Part shown: piece after piece, positions 1-8,550 of the stretch
Position numbering within the stretch: the stretch's first letter is position 1
Layout of the letters: every line of letters begins with the position of its first letter
Assembly (NCBI RefSeq): GCF_024721305.1
Contig: NZ_JAMXOD010000001.1
Coordinates: forward strand, 62,001 to 126,000
Length of the DNA stretch: 64,000 nt
From: Aequitasia blattaphilus
Lineage (GTDB): Bacteria > Bacillota > Clostridia > Lachnospirales > Lachnospiraceae
Direction: 5' to 3'
The notes under the pieces: generated by a model
Database searches by the model: none
Told to the model about the DNA's origin: nothing
What the model saw: the letters and a program-made list of their open reading frames with translations, nothing else
Translations under genes and position numbers: made by a program

Positions 1-652
1 TCGAAAGATGGCAAAAGCAAAAAATGAACAAGAGAAACATGATGATATGGTTAGATTCGAGTATATCAATAATTTTGGTTACTATTGTACTGAGTCTAGT
101 GAGCATAATGCGGAATACAATAATTTCTTCATTAAAAAGCAATACCCAGAATTGATTGAAAAATATAATATTCCTTTAGATGAATACCCAAGACGATGTG
201 AAAAACAAATTGCGGAGTGGGAAGAAGAAAAAGCGGGTATTTTAAAAAATGGAGAAATTACCCATGAAAGATCTCATGAATATGCTTCCTATATCATGGA
301 AGCGATTGTAACAAATAAACCCTATAAAATCGGGGGAAATGTAATGAATACAGGGCTGATTACCAATTTGGTAAGCGATGCTTGTGTGGAGGTGCCATGC
401 TTAGTGGATGGGAGCGGTGTTACACCTTGTTATGTAGGAGAGCTTCCAACTCAACTGGCAGCAATGAATATGACCAATATTAATGTGCAGCTTTTGACAA
501 TTCAAGCGGCAGTAACGAAGGATCGAAATTATATTTATCAAGCAGCTATGCTGGATCCTCACACTTCTTCAGAACTTACTATTGAAGAGACGAAAAGAAT
601 GTGTGATGAATTGATTGAAGCACATGGAGAGTATATGGTGGATTACCAATAA
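1..652 (+). CDS. GH4 alpha-galactosidase / alpha-glucosidase, C-terminal part
   Basis: This is the 3' end of a gene that begins before the window; the frame is open from the first bases, and the ATG at 8 is probably internal. The roughly 216 visible residues match the C-terminal half of glycoside hydrolase family 4 (MelA type), NAD- and Mn-dependent cytoplasmic enzymes that cleave alpha-galactosides or alpha-glucosides. The conserved stretch GGNVMNTGLITNL followed by VEVPCLVDGSGVTP is typical, as is the following region on which GH4 enzymes dimerise. Which sugar it acts on cannot be told from this part. An AraC-family regulator of the type that controls sugar genes lies convergently downstream and may regulate it. 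Family assignment is secure; the symbol melA would be a guess. Confidence 0.88.
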   Translation, partial: RKMAKAKNEQEKHDDMVRFEYINNFGYYCTESSEHNAEYNNFFIKKQYPELIEKYNIPLDEYPRRCEKQIAEWEEEKAGILKNGEITHERSHEYASYIMEAIVTNKPYKIGGNVMNTGLITNLVSDACVEVPCLVDGSGVTPCYVGELPTQLAAMNMTNINVQLLTIQAAVTKDRNYIYQAAMLDPHTSSELTIEETKRMCDELIEAHGEYMVDYQ

Positions 653-660
653 GTATAGAG

Positions 661-692
661 ATAAAGAGGAAGCGTTGTGCTTCCTCTTTATT
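661..692. terminator. bidirectional terminator between GH4 gene and AraC gene
   Basis: A perfect 13-bp inverted repeat (661-673 with 679-691) and a 5-base loop. The arms start in A-rich and end in T-rich sequence on both strands, so it can end both the GH4 transcript and the convergent araC-type transcript, whose stop codon lies inside the hairpin. Confidence 0.85.
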
Positions 693-1572
693 TGAACGTG
701 TGCTTTTCTTTGTGGACATCCAGTTGCTTTTTGTTTTGTGTCCATACTTTTTTGCGATAATCTCGAGGTGATATCCCTTGCCTTTGCTTAAAAGCTTTAG
801 AAAAAACCAGAGGATTTTTATATCCGCAGGACGAGGCGATATTTTCAATCGATAAATCAGACAAACTCAACATATCCATCCCTCGGTCAAGACGAAAATC
901 CGAAAGATATTTTTGTGGTGATATTCCCAGCTCTTTCTTAAAGAGAGTACATAGGTAGCTTCTGTTTATGCAGACAAAGTCGGCAACATTTTGTACAGTG
1001 ATTTCATGCACATAGTTATTACCAATATATTCTAGCGCCTTTTTGATATAGAAGGTTTGTTTTTCGTTAGGCTTGTAAGGCAACTCTACGGTTAATTCTT
1101 TTGCAAGGTAACCAAGAAATTGATAAAAATAGCCTTGTAAAAAGTAGTCATGGTATTCGCCAATTTTACTATGATTGAGCATTTCTACAATAAGAGATTT
1201 GAGTTCAGTGCCATAGCTTGTTTTGAAAATAGGGTGCCCCATATTGATGCCTAATTTTTGCAGATATTCAGGACATTTCGTTCCATTAAATCCAATCCAA
1301 ATGTAGGACCAAGGATTCTGTGAGGAAGCCTCATAATAGGTGCGTACATGGGGTTCAATTAAAAATCCTTGCCCTTTTTGCAGATGATACACTTTTTTAT
1401 CTACATGAAAAGTGCCTTCTCCCTCTAAGATTACATGTAGGACGTATCCTGTTCGTGCGGCAGGACCAAAGCTATGACTAGGAGAGCACTCGCCATATCC
1501 ACAAAAACACAAATAAAATTCCTGATGTTTATTTTCACTTTCGTTTAATTGAAGAACATATGCATTTTCCAT
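688..1572 (-). CDS. AraC-family transcriptional regulator (cupin + HTH_18)
   Basis: A 294-residue DNA-binding regulator. Residues about 20-110 look like an AraC-type cupin sensor domain (GTFHVDKKVYHLQKGQGFLI), and residues about 185-285 carry the paired helix-turn-helix of AraC/XylS proteins, ending in the family signature ENIASSCGYKNPLVFSKAFK..GISPRDYRK. The start is supported by AGGAGG about 10 bases upstream. Proteins of this shape (MsmR/RafR-like) usually sense a sugar and activate a nearby glycosidase or transporter operon; the adjacent GH4 gene is the obvious candidate target, but that is inferred from position only. It follows a small anchored-protein gene on the same strand after 47 bases. 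Confidence 0.92.
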   Translation of the reverse strand: MENAYVLQLNESENKHQEFYLCFCGYGECSPSHSFGPAARTGYVLHVILEGEGTFHVDKKVYHLQKGQGFLIEPHVRTYYEASSQNPWSYIWIGFNGTKCPEYLQKLGINMGHPIFKTSYGTELKSLIVEMLNHSKIGEYHDYFLQGYFYQFLGYLAKELTVELPYKPNEKQTFYIKKALEYIGNNYVHEITVQNVADFVCINRSYLCTLFKKELGISPQKYLSDFRLDRGMDMLSLSDLSIENIASSCGYKNPLVFSKAFKQRQGISPRDYRKKVWTQNKKQLDVHKEKHTFK

Positions 1573-1619
1573 AGAAGGAATCCTCCTGAATTTTTTAATA
1601 TGTCATAGGGAAAAACCCT

Positions 1620-2024
1620 CTAATATCCATGATCAAAATGTTCCCAGTCACCACTTTCGTTCCGAATAAGAACCCAACTCCAATCACTGTAAGTTGAATT
1701 TGGGTTAAAACCATCTCCAGCAAAGGAATTAACATCAAAGGATGATAATATTACGATTACTTCAGCACTATCCCAATCTTTATATTCATCGAGGTAGGTA
1801 TCTCCGGGGTAATAAAGTTCTGTTAGTGTACAGCCACCAAATTCACTATGAAAATAGTCTTTTATTGTTTGAAAGGCTGATTCAATTTCAGCATTTGAAT
1901 ATATTTTAGAGGGGTTACCATCAGAAATTTGAACATTGTGAATATTTCCTCTACTATTTTTTAAAATAAATACAGTAAACAATAACGTAACGAAAGCTAT
2001 AATAATAAGTACTTTTTTGAGCAA
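1620..2024 (-). CDS. small membrane-anchored protein, DUF4829-like
   Basis: A 134-residue protein with an N-terminal hydrophobic segment (residues about 4-21, VLIIIAFVTLLFTVFIL) acting as an uncleaved anchor or signal peptide, then a soluble domain with NPNSTYSDWSWVLIRN and a C-terminal W-E-H-F-D-H-G-Y. This pattern resembles the DUF4829-type exported domains of Firmicutes; function is unknown. The start is a TTG, chosen because GGAGG lies about 9 bases upstream and no ATG is near. It lies between the tag and araC-type genes on the same strand and may be co-transcribed with them. Confidence 0.65.
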   Translation of the reverse strand: MLKKVLIIIAFVTLLFTVFILKNSRGNIHNVQISDGNPSKIYSNAEIESAFQTIKDYFHSEFGGCTLTELYYPGDTYLDEYKDWDSAEVIVILSSFDVNSFAGDGFNPNSTYSDWSWVLIRNESGDWEHFDHGY

Positions 2025-2067
2025 TTTGCGGGACCTCCAACATATTTAGAATTGAGTGCGCAGAATA

Positions 2068-2628
2068 CTAATGACAAGGACAATCAACCAAATGATCGTT
2101 TACCATCCCAATTGCTTGCATATACGCATAGATAATCGTGCTTCCCACAAAGTTGAATCCCCGCTTCTTTAGGTCCTTACTAATCTCATCAGAGAGAGGT
2201 GTATTTGCTGGAACCTCTTCAGGTGTCTTGAAATGATTAATGATGGGTTTGCCGTCTACAAAGCCCCAAAGGTACGCATCAAAGCTGCCAAATTCTTCGA
2301 CAACAGGAAAAAAAGCTTTTGCGTTTTGTATCGCCGAGCGAATTTTCCTCTGGTTTCGAATGATGCCAGCATTTTCCATTAAGCTCTTCACTTTTTCTTC
2401 GTCATAGTCAGCAATTATCTTTGGATCGAAATAATCATATGCCTCGTCGAAAGCTTTTATCTTTTTTAAAATCGTAACCCAGCTTAGGCCAGCCTGCTGA
2501 CCCTCTAAAATAAGCATGCGGAAAAGCTGCCGATCATTATGCTCGGGCCTTCCCCATACCGTATTGTGATATTCCATTTCTAGCTCACTTTGCAGTGCCC
2601 AGTCACAGACTCTTTCGATGTGTTTCAT
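2068..2628 (-). CDS. tag: DNA-3-methyladenine glycosylase I
   Basis: A 186-residue base-excision repair enzyme that removes N3-methyladenine from alkylated DNA. It is full length for the Tag family. The structural zinc ligands known from E. coli Tag (Cys, His near the N-terminus; His, Cys near the C-terminus) are all present with the right spacing: C8, H21, H179 and C183. Other signatures are RVCDWA, YHNTVWGRP and the helix-hairpin-helix region before GFNFVGSTIIYAYMQAIGMVNDH. The ATG directly follows the TAG stop of the upstream NYN gene, with GAGG just before it, so the two are very probably translated from one transcript. Confidence 0.95.
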   Translation of the reverse strand: MKHIERVCDWALQSELEMEYHNTVWGRPEHNDRQLFRMLILEGQQAGLSWVTILKKIKAFDEAYDYFDPKIIADYDEEKVKSLMENAGIIRNQRKIRSAIQNAKAFFPVVEEFGSFDAYLWGFVDGKPIINHFKTPEEVPANTPLSDEISKDLKKRGFNFVGSTIIYAYMQAIGMVNDHLVDCPCH

Positions 2629-3576
2629 CTATCCTCTTTCCTTCCATCTGGCAAACATTTGCTCGTTTAATCTGATGACTTCTATATCATCAATGCTTTC
2701 CACGAAATTATAGAATTGCGTATATCCGTAGTCTTTTACCTTAAAGCCTTTAAATTCCTCGCGAAGATCCCGTCCCAGAGTTCCAAGAGAGACTCCTTTC
2801 TTTGGAGCTTGTTTAACATAATTCTTAACGAATTGACGAACCTTATGCTTTTCGTCTTCATTTTCCCGGATTTCTACGAATACGTGATTGTTATTCTTTG
2901 TACTAAGATGAAGCTTAGGCATAGTTTCTAAAAATTTCGAGAGTAAGCTATACCCATAGCGTCTAACGTCAAAGTCAGGATAAAGCTTAACAAGACGATT
3001 CCCTACCTCTGCTAAGCCTGTTTTCTTATTGTTGTTTTGGTTTTCGGAGATAATCTGTATGATATCACTTTCAATCTTCTTTTTCCCGATAATGGTGATG
3101 TCTCCATTCCGTGTATCGTTATGATTTTCAGCTTCTTCCTCATCATCTCCCATAAGGGTTTCCAGAACTGTAAAAATATCACAAGCACTTCGCAGAGCCT
3201 GTGGTGTTTTCGCTTCACCTATTCCAATGACCATCATGCCACCTTCCCGCAGGCGTTCGGCCAGTTTTGTAAAGTCGCTGTCACTGGATACAAGGCAAAA
3301 GCCCTCCACCTGTCCGGTATAAAGCATATCCATTGCATCGATAATCATTGCGGCATCAGATGCATTCTTACCCTCTACGTAGCGGAACTGTTGAACTGGT
3401 GTGATGGAATTTTCCAGTATGTTATTTTTCCAGCCGGCGCGACTGGTATTGGTCCAGTCTCCATATATTCTTTTATACGTTACTTTTCCGTATTTGGACA
3501 TTTCTGTCAAAATAGGCTTTATATATTTGGGTGATATATTTTCTGCATCAATAAGCAATGAAAATCTCGGTTCCAT
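2629..3576 (-). CDS. NYN-domain protein with two OST-HTH (LOTUS) modules
   Basis: A protein of about 315 residues. The N-terminal NYN/LabA-type PIN-like nuclease domain (residues about 5-140) has the expected acidic residues in LLIDAENIS, DAAMIIDAMD and SSDSDF. Two winged-helix OST-HTH domains follow (about 160-235 and 240-315; compare RRYGYSLLSKFLE with VKDYGYTQFYNFVE), which in other proteins bind RNA or G-quadruplexes. Members are presumed RNases or RNA-binding factors; substrates are mostly unknown. I chose the second ATG (3576): the first, at 3582, is only one base from AAGG, while the second is properly spaced. An extended -10 (TGtTATAGT, 3606-3614) lies upstream on this strand. Confidence 0.88.
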   Translation of the reverse strand: MEPRFSLLIDAENISPKYIKPILTEMSKYGKVTYKRIYGDWTNTSRAGWKNNILENSITPVQQFRYVEGKNASDAAMIIDAMDMLYTGQVEGFCLVSSDSDFTKLAERLREGGMMVIGIGEAKTPQALRSACDIFTVLETLMGDDEEEAENHNDTRNGDITIIGKKKIESDIIQIISENQNNNKKTGLAEVGNRLVKLYPDFDVRRYGYSLLSKFLETMPKLHLSTKNNNHVFVEIRENEDEKHKVRQFVKNYVKQAPKKGVSLGTLGRDLREEFKGFKVKDYGYTQFYNFVESIDDIEVIRLNEQMFARWKERG

Positions 3577-3605
3577 AGGCATACCTTTATCTTTCGTTTC
3601 TTTTT

Positions 3606-3614
3606 ACTATAACA
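3606..3614 (-). promoter_or_regulatory. extended -10 promoter for NYN-tag genes
   Basis: Read on the minus strand the bases are TG, one base, TATAGT, an extended -10 element. No good -35 is seen. It lies 30 bases upstream of the NYN start. Confidence 0.45.
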
Positions 3615-3648
3615 TATTTTACTTCAATTATGGAATGCTTGGTGTTAT

Positions 3649-3686
3649 CTTATTGCTTTCTTTGACCGATAATCATTATAGAAAGT
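3649..3686 (+). promoter_or_regulatory. possible promoter(s) of the chemoreceptor gene
   Basis: Two overlapping readings exist. A vegetative promoter can be drawn as TTGCTT, 18 bases, TATAGA. Within the same spacer is CCGATAA (3666-3672), which is the -10 core of motility sigma-28/SigD promoters and would suit a chemoreceptor gene, but I see no matching TAAA-type -35. Both are tentative. Confidence 0.4.
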
Positions 3687-3709
3687 AAATTTATGTTTGG
3701 GAGGGGCTT

Positions 3710-5689
3710 ATGAATATTAGTAAAAGGATTTTACTGCCAACAATTTCGGTAGTTATTGGAGCGATTATCATTGTTCTAGGTGTGGTGATAGGAGTTTTTT
3801 CGAATTATTCCAAAAAGGTTTTGATGGAGGATGTTAAAACGTATTCATCTATTTTGGAAAATGAGTTTGCTGGGTTATGGGAAGGCTCAAAAGCTAGTGC
3901 TGTTATGATTGCAGGGGACGATAAAGTTCAGGAGGCACTACTGGCCGGGGATAAACAAGGGCTAATGGATCGGGTTACCGCTCTTGATAAAGAGGCAGAG
4001 ATTGACTTTGTAACAGTAATGGATAGAGAAGGCAATGTGGTATTACGAAGCCACAATCCAGATAAATCCGGTGATAGTCTTGCAAAGCAGGAGAATACAA
4101 AGAAAGCATTAGCAGGTGAGACTTATACAACGGTAGAAAAGGGGAACGAAATTGCCTTATCCATACGTACTGGCACACCGATTAAAAGTGAAGATGGGAA
4201 AGTGATTGGTGTAGTATCTGCGGGATTTCGCCTAGATACCTTTGATTTTGTGGATTCAATGAAGGAATTGATGAATGCAGAGTTTACGGTGTTTAGTGAA
4301 AACGAGAGACTCTCGACTACAGTAATGGATGAGAACGGAGAGCGGGCTATTGGAACTCAGGCAGCGGAAGAAGTAAGTGCTCAGGTACTTGCTGGACAAA
4401 CTTTTGAAGGAAAAACAGAGGTACTGGGAAAAAATGCCTTTGTCAAATATACTCCACTGAAAAATGCTGAAGGTGCGGTAATCGGTATGCTGTTTGTAGG
4501 GGAATACACCTCGGAAAGTATGGCGGCTATTCTGAGTATGCTTTGGATAGCAATTCTTGTAGCAATTATTTTAGTAGGAGTAGCATTTGTACTAATACGA
4601 AGAACATCAAGGAAGATTTCTACCCCAATAAAGCGCATGGTTGATGCAGCAGAGGAGTTAGCAGAAGGTGCTGTCGATCTTAGTGTGGAACCAGGGACTA
4701 ACCTTTTAGAGATTACCGAGTTATCCAGAGCATTTAATGAGATGATTGTTGCTTTTAAAAATCAATCTGTGGCACTTCAGGAAATTTCAGAGGGAGATTA
4801 TTCCATTGATATGGAGCTGGCCTCAGAAAAAGATATCGTGGGGAAAGCAGTGGTGCAAATCTTGGAGAATAATAATAGTCTGGTTCACGACATCAGAAAT
4901 TCGGCTAATCGGGTATCTAATGGTGCCCAGCATTTGGCTCAAGGTGCTCAGGAGCTAGCCAGTGGTTCTACTGAGCAAGCAGCGGCAGTAGAGCAAATTT
5001 CAGCGTCTGTTCAGCAGGTTCTATCTCAGGCAGAAGAAAGTGCAGGTGAGGCAGGGCAAGCTTATGATGAAATTCAGAAAGTTGTGGAAAATGTAAATGT
5101 AAGCATTGAGTCGATGGGAGAAATGACTCGGGCTATGGGGGAAATTAATAAAAGCTCCAGAGATATTGAAAAAGTAATCAAGGTGATTGATGATATAGCG
5201 TTTCAGACAAATATTTTAGCTTTGAATGCTGCGGCAGAAGCAGCTCGGGCAGGTAGTGCAGGAAAAGGGTTTGCAGTAGTGGCCAATGAGGTGAGAAATT
5301 TGGCAAGTAAAAGTGCTGAAGCCGCCAGAGAGACATCAGAGTTGATTAAGGCGAGTTTAGATAAGGTAGTAGAAGGAACTGAGTTTACGGAAAAAACAAG
5401 TGAGAGCCTGCAGCAGGTGGCAGAAATTTCAAATAGTAGTGCAGAGGCTATTAGTAAAATTAATGAAATGTCTCAAGCACAGAAAGCTGCTATCACAGAA
5501 ATCAGCAGCAGTGTAGAGCAGATTGCTACGGTTACTCAGGCCAATTCTGCCACTTCGGAAGAGGCGGCAGCATCATCTGAGGAAATGGCTACCCAGGCAC
5601 GCAAACTTAATCGAATTGTAGACAAATTCAAACTGCGAGAGAAAAGCGGTGATTTGATCTATTATGATCGAGAAAAAAGAGCAAGATAG
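3710..5689 (+). CDS. methyl-accepting chemotaxis protein with Cache sensor
   Basis: A 659-residue membrane chemoreceptor. Transmembrane helix 1 is at residues about 8-30, an extracytoplasmic Cache-type sensor follows (about 35-270, with [24 protein letters not shown] and [13 protein letters not shown]), helix 2 is at about 275-297, then a HAMP linker and a long cytoplasmic signalling coiled coil. The hairpin tip that contacts CheA/CheW ([20 protein letters not shown]) is at about residue 495-515. The ligand cannot be told; related sensors bind small organic acids or amino acids. No che or flagellar genes lie in the window, so it is an orphan receptor feeding a pathway encoded elsewhere. GGGAGGGG precedes the ATG. 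Confidence 0.95.
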   Translation: MNISKRILLPTISVVIGAIIIVLGVVIGVFSNYSKKVLMEDVKTYSSILENEFAGLWEGSKASAVMIAGDDKVQEALLAGDKQGLMDRVTALDKEAEIDFVTVMDREGNVVLRSHNPDKSGDSLAKQENTKKALAGETYTTVEKGNEIALSIRTGTPIKSEDGKVIGVVSAGFRLDTFDFVDSMKELMNAEFTVFSENERLSTTVMDENGERAIGTQAAEEVSAQVLAGQTFEGKTEVLGKNAFVKYTPLKNAEGAVIGMLFVGEYTSESMAAILSMLWIAILVAIILVGVAFVLIRRTSRKISTPIKRMVDAAEELAEGAVDLSVEPGTNLLEITELSRAFNEMIVAFKNQSVALQEISEGDYSIDMELASEKDIVGKAVVQILENNNSLVHDIRNSANRVSNGAQHLAQGAQELASGSTEQAAAVEQISASVQQVLSQAEESAGEAGQAYDEIQKVVENVNVSIESMGEMTRAMGEINKSSRDIEKVIKVIDDIAFQTNILALNAAAEAARAGSAGKGFAVVANEVRNLASKSAEAARETSELIKASLDKVVEGTEFTEKTSESLQQVAEISNSSAEAISKINEMSQAQKAAITEISSSVEQIATVTQANSATSEEAAASSEEMATQARKLNRIVDKFKLREKSGDLIYYDREKRAR

Positions 5690-5696
5690 AATGAAA

Positions 5697-5730
5697 GAGA
5701 TTGGTATGGATATTTCCCAATACCAATCTC
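5697..5730. repeat. 11-bp hairpin after the chemoreceptor gene
   Basis: GAGATTGGTAT (5697-5707) pairs perfectly with ATACCAATCTC (5720-5730). On the plus strand it is followed by a run of A, not T, so it is not a standard intrinsic terminator for the upstream gene; it may stabilise the 3' end of the mRNA. Confidence 0.5.
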
Positions 5731-5761
5731 AAAAAAAACGTCAAAAAAGTTCAATAAAGCC

Positions 5762-5790
5762 TTGCAATTTCCTGAGGCATATAATATAAT
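5762..5790 (+). promoter_or_regulatory. promoter of tRNA-Lys
   Basis: TTGCAA, 17 bases, TATAAT (5785-5790), ending 21 bases before the mature tRNA 5' end. An additional overlapping TATAAT is at 5780-5785. Confidence 0.75.
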
Positions 5791-5811
5791 ATTCCTTGCG
5801 TTACATTTTAT

Positions 5812-5884
5812 GCGCGATTAGCTCAGTTGGTAGAGCACCTGACTCTTAATCAGGGTGTCTGGGGTTCGAGCCCCCAATCGCGTA
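5812..5884 (+). tRNA. tRNA-Lys (anticodon CUU)
   Basis: A complete cloverleaf can be drawn: 7-bp acceptor stem (5812-5818 with 5877-5883, one G-U pair), D stem GCTC/GAGC, anticodon stem CCTGA/TCAGG with loop C-T-CTT-A-A (anticodon 5845-5847), and T arm with GTTCGAG. The discriminator base is A at 5884 and CCA is not encoded. Anticodon CTT reads AAG lysine codons. It stands alone with its own promoter. No duplicated 3' end was seen in the window that would mark it as an integration site. Confidence 0.97.
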
Positions 5885-5939
5885 TTTATAAGTACTGTTT
5901 TTGAGACTGGAATGAGCTCGGGGGCGGTGCTTTTTTTGT

Positions 5940-5984
5940 GCAAAAACTCAAGCAGTGCAAAGCATTTCTGAGTTGCACTGCTTG
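5940..5984 (-). terminator. terminator of the tdh-kbl operon
   Basis: A 12-bp perfect inverted repeat (5949-5960 with 5973-5984) followed on the minus strand by GTTTTTG. It begins 15 bases after the kbl stop codon. Confidence 0.85.
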
Positions 5985-5998
5985 GGAGATTGTACAAT

Positions 5999-7195
5999 CT
6001 ACAACTTCATTTCTTCTCGAACTTCTTTAAAGCACTTCACAACAAAATCAATATCCTCTTTCGTATGAGAAGCACATACTTGAGTACGAATTCTTGCTTT
6101 TCCCTTTGGAACCACAGGATAGGAGAAAGCCACAACGTAGACATTTTTCTCCATCATACGTTTTGCAAATTCAGCAGTAGTCTTTTCATCATAAAGCATT
6201 ACTGGAACACAAGGATGAGTTCCGGGGATAATATCGAAATTATTTTCCACAAGAAGCTTTCGATAATAAGCAGTGATTTCCTCTAAATGATCACGAAGAG
6301 AGGTATCCTCACTAAGCATGTCCAAAAGCTCGATGCTGGCACCTGCAATAGCAGGGGCAAGTGAGTTGGAAAATAGGTAAGGACGGCTTCTTTGACGCAA
6401 TAAATCAATAATCTCTTTTCGACCAGAGGTGTATCCACCAGAAGCACCACCTAGTGCCTTGCCAAGAGTGCCAGTAATAATGTCTACACGACCTTCAACA
6501 TTACAGTATTCAGGTGTGCCTCGGCCGTTCTTGCCGATAAAGCCAACAGCATGGCTGTCGTCAACAAGAACTAAGGCATTATACTGATCAGCTAAATCAC
6601 ATACGCCTTGCAGGTTACAAATAATACCATCCATAGAGAATACACCATCGGTAGCAATAAGTTTTATTCGTGCTCCATCAGCATCAGCAGCCTTTAGCTG
6701 CGCTTCCAAGTCTTCCATATTATTGTTTTTATAGCGATATCTTTTTGCCTTTGAAAGACGGATTCCGTCGATAATTGAGGCATGGTTTAATTCGTCGCTG
6801 ATTACCGCATCTTCTGGACCAAGGATGGTTTCAAAGAGACCACCGTTTGCATCGAAGCAGGAGGAATATAAGATAGTATCCTCTGTATGTAAGAAATCAG
6901 ACAGTTTCTTTTCGAGAGTTTTATGTATATCCTGTGTACCACAGATAAAACGTACAGAGGCTACACCGTAGCCTCGCTCATCATAAGTTGCTTTAGCAGC
7001 AGCAATGAGTCTTTTATTATTGCCAAGACCGAGATAGTTGTTAGCACACATATTTAAAACCTCTCGACCATCTGTTAAGGTGACCTTGGCATCTTGAGCA
7101 GAGGCAATGGGAACTTCGCCTTTAAAAAGGCCGGCTTCTTTTATAGCTGCTACTTCACTAGCATAAAAGTCCAGTGTATCTTTCTTTGTAAACAT
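5999..7195 (-). CDS. kbl: glycine C-acetyltransferase (2-amino-3-ketobutyrate CoA ligase)
   Basis: A 398-residue PLP enzyme of the alpha-oxoamine synthase family. With threonine dehydrogenase it completes threonine breakdown: 2-amino-3-ketobutyrate plus CoA gives glycine plus acetyl-CoA. Signatures include [12 protein letters not shown], the substrate-binding [33 protein letters not shown] and the PLP lysine in [15 protein letters not shown]. The reading frame extends to 7210, but the ATG there forms part of the Shine-Dalgarno sequence ATGGAGGATA; the true start is the ATG at 7195, eight bases after GGAGG. It lies just downstream of tdh and ends in its own terminator. Confidence 0.95.
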   Translation of the reverse strand: MFTKKDTLDFYASEVAAIKEAGLFKGEVPIASAQDAKVTLTDGREVLNMCANNYLGLGNNKRLIAAAKATYDERGYGVASVRFICGTQDIHKTLEKKLSDFLHTEDTILYSSCFDANGGLFETILGPEDAVISDELNHASIIDGIRLSKAKRYRYKNNNMEDLEAQLKAADADGARIKLIATDGVFSMDGIICNLQGVCDLADQYNALVLVDDSHAVGFIGKNGRGTPEYCNVEGRVDIITGTLGKALGGASGGYTSGRKEIIDLLRQRSRPYLFSNSLAPAIAGASIELLDMLSEDTSLRDHLEEITAYYRKLLVENNFDIIPGTHPCVPVMLYDEKTTAEFAKRMMEKNVYVVAFSYPVVPKGKARIRTQVCASHTKEDIDFVVKCFKEVREEMKL

Positions 7196-7215
7196 TTTTA
7201 TATCCTCCATATCTA

Positions 7216-8277
7216 TTAGTTAATATTTTCCCAGTTTAAAATTACTTTTCCAGCTTGGCCGGAAACCATAGCATCAAAGCCTTTTTGGTAGTCTTGGATA
7301 TCAAAGCGGTGGGTGATAATTGGAGAAATATCCAAGCCAGCCTGAATCATTGTCGACATCTTATACCAGGTATCCCACACCTTTCTTCCGTATATGCCAC
7401 GGAGAACTAAGCCGTTGAAGATCACAGTTTCCAAATCGATTTGCGAATCCTTTGGTTGAAGTCCCAGCAGAGAAATGTGTCCACCGTGCTTCATATGATG
7501 AATCATATCTGAAAGTCCTCCTGGATTTCCAGACATTTCTAAGCCCACATCAAAGCCTTCAGCCATTCCGATTTTTTTCATCACATCATCCAAGCGCTCT
7601 TCTTTGAGGTTTATTGTGTGTGTTGCCCCTAGTTTCTTTGCCAAATCTAAACGATATGGATTGAAATCAGTAACGACAACATGCCTTGCCCCAGCAAATT
7701 TTGCAATCGCAGCAGCCATACAACCAATAGGACCAGCACCAGTAATTAGCACATCCTCACCAATCAAATCATAATAAAGTGCGGAATGAGTAGCATTTCC
7801 AAAGGGATCAAAAATAGAATAGAGTTCCTCGGGAATATTTGGGTTACATGGCCATACATTTACATGAGGGATAACCAGATATTCAGCAAAGGCACCATTG
7901 CGATTTACACCGACACCCTTAGCATCTCTGCAGTTTTCTTTATGCCCTTCCAGACAGTTTCGGCATTTGCCACAAGTGATATGACCCTCCCCAGAGACCA
8001 AATCTCCTGGCTTATAGCCTCGAACGCCAGCACCGACTTCTACAACTTCCCCTACGTATTCATGTCCGGCAGTTAAGCCAATTGGAATAGTGTCTTGTGC
8101 CCATTGGTTCCACTCATAAATGTGGACATCTGTTCCACAAATAGCAGTTTTGTGAATTTTAATTTTCACATCATTGGGTCCGACTTCGGGAATTGGTACG
8201 CGCTTCATCCATAGACCGACCTCGGGCTTTTCTTTTACAAGAGCCCACATTTGACCATCGTCATTTTGCATATTCAT
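7216..8277 (-). CDS. tdh: L-threonine 3-dehydrogenase
   Basis: A 353-residue zinc-dependent medium-chain dehydrogenase that oxidises L-threonine to 2-amino-3-ketobutyrate with NAD+. The catalytic zinc region is [15 protein letters not shown] and [12 protein letters not shown]; the structural zinc cysteines are in [20 protein letters not shown]; the nucleotide fold carries [20 protein letters not shown]. The HIYEW motif and the downstream kbl partner separate it from other sugar or alcohol dehydrogenases of this superfamily. Start ATG 8277 is eight bases after GGAGG. Transcription comes from the promoter at 8316-8345. Confidence 0.95.
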   Translation of the reverse strand: MNMQNDDGQMWALVKEKPEVGLWMKRVPIPEVGPNDVKIKIHKTAICGTDVHIYEWNQWAQDTIPIGLTAGHEYVGEVVEVGAGVRGYKPGDLVSGEGHITCGKCRNCLEGHKENCRDAKGVGVNRNGAFAEYLVIPHVNVWPCNPNIPEELYSIFDPFGNATHSALYYDLIGEDVLITGAGPIGCMAAAIAKFAGARHVVVTDFNPYRLDLAKKLGATHTINLKEERLDDVMKKIGMAEGFDVGLEMSGNPGGLSDMIHHMKHGGHISLLGLQPKDSQIDLETVIFNGLVLRGIYGRKVWDTWYKMSTMIQAGLDISPIITHRFDIQDYQKGFDAMVSGQAGKVILNWENIN

Positions 8278-8315
8278 TCAATTTACCTCCTCTAATGATA
8301 CATACTTAGACCTAT

Positions 8316-8345
8316 TATAGTACGTAAAATTGTCGAATTCAATAA
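8316..8345 (-). promoter_or_regulatory. tdh-kbl promoter
   Basis: On the minus strand: TTGAAT, 17 bases, TATAAT, reading into tdh 39 bases further on. The whole element lies in the left copy of the 34-bp direct repeat (8316-8349) that recurs at 14817-14850. Confidence 0.8.
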
Positions 8346-8349
8346 AGAG
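8316..8349. repeat. left copy of 34-bp direct repeat flanking the surface island
   Basis: By eye 26 of 34 bases match 14817-14850, including the blocks ATAGTACGTA and GAATTCAATAA in the same order and spacing. The left copy overlaps the tdh promoter exactly. Confidence 0.7.
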
Positions 8350-8550
8350 AGTGTGCTATTTCCACAAAAAACTAAAAATAATTTAGGTAATATCATTAAA
8401 TTTTAGAAAAAAGATGAAAAGTACTTGAAATAATACATAAAGAAGAGTAATATTTGCTCAAAGATGATAAAAATAGGCAAAAAACATAGTATTTAGACAA
8501 AAAAGCAAATTATAAGTTCAAAAAAGTCCTATTTAAAAAGGGAGGAAAGT
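8350..8550 (+). promoter_or_regulatory. AT-rich leader and promoter of the surface island
   Basis: Very AT-rich non-coding stretch. The best promoter is TTGAAA (8425-8430), 17 bases, TAATAT (8448-8453), leaving a leader of about 90 bases before the first gene, which has GGGAGGAAAG as its ribosome binding site. I see no riboswitch or terminator in it. Confidence 0.55.

Noticed and set aside
5812-5884. tRNA-Lys as an integration site for one of the islands.
   Set aside because: I found no second copy of its 3' end in the window, and the DNA next to it is the ordinary tdh-kbl terminator.
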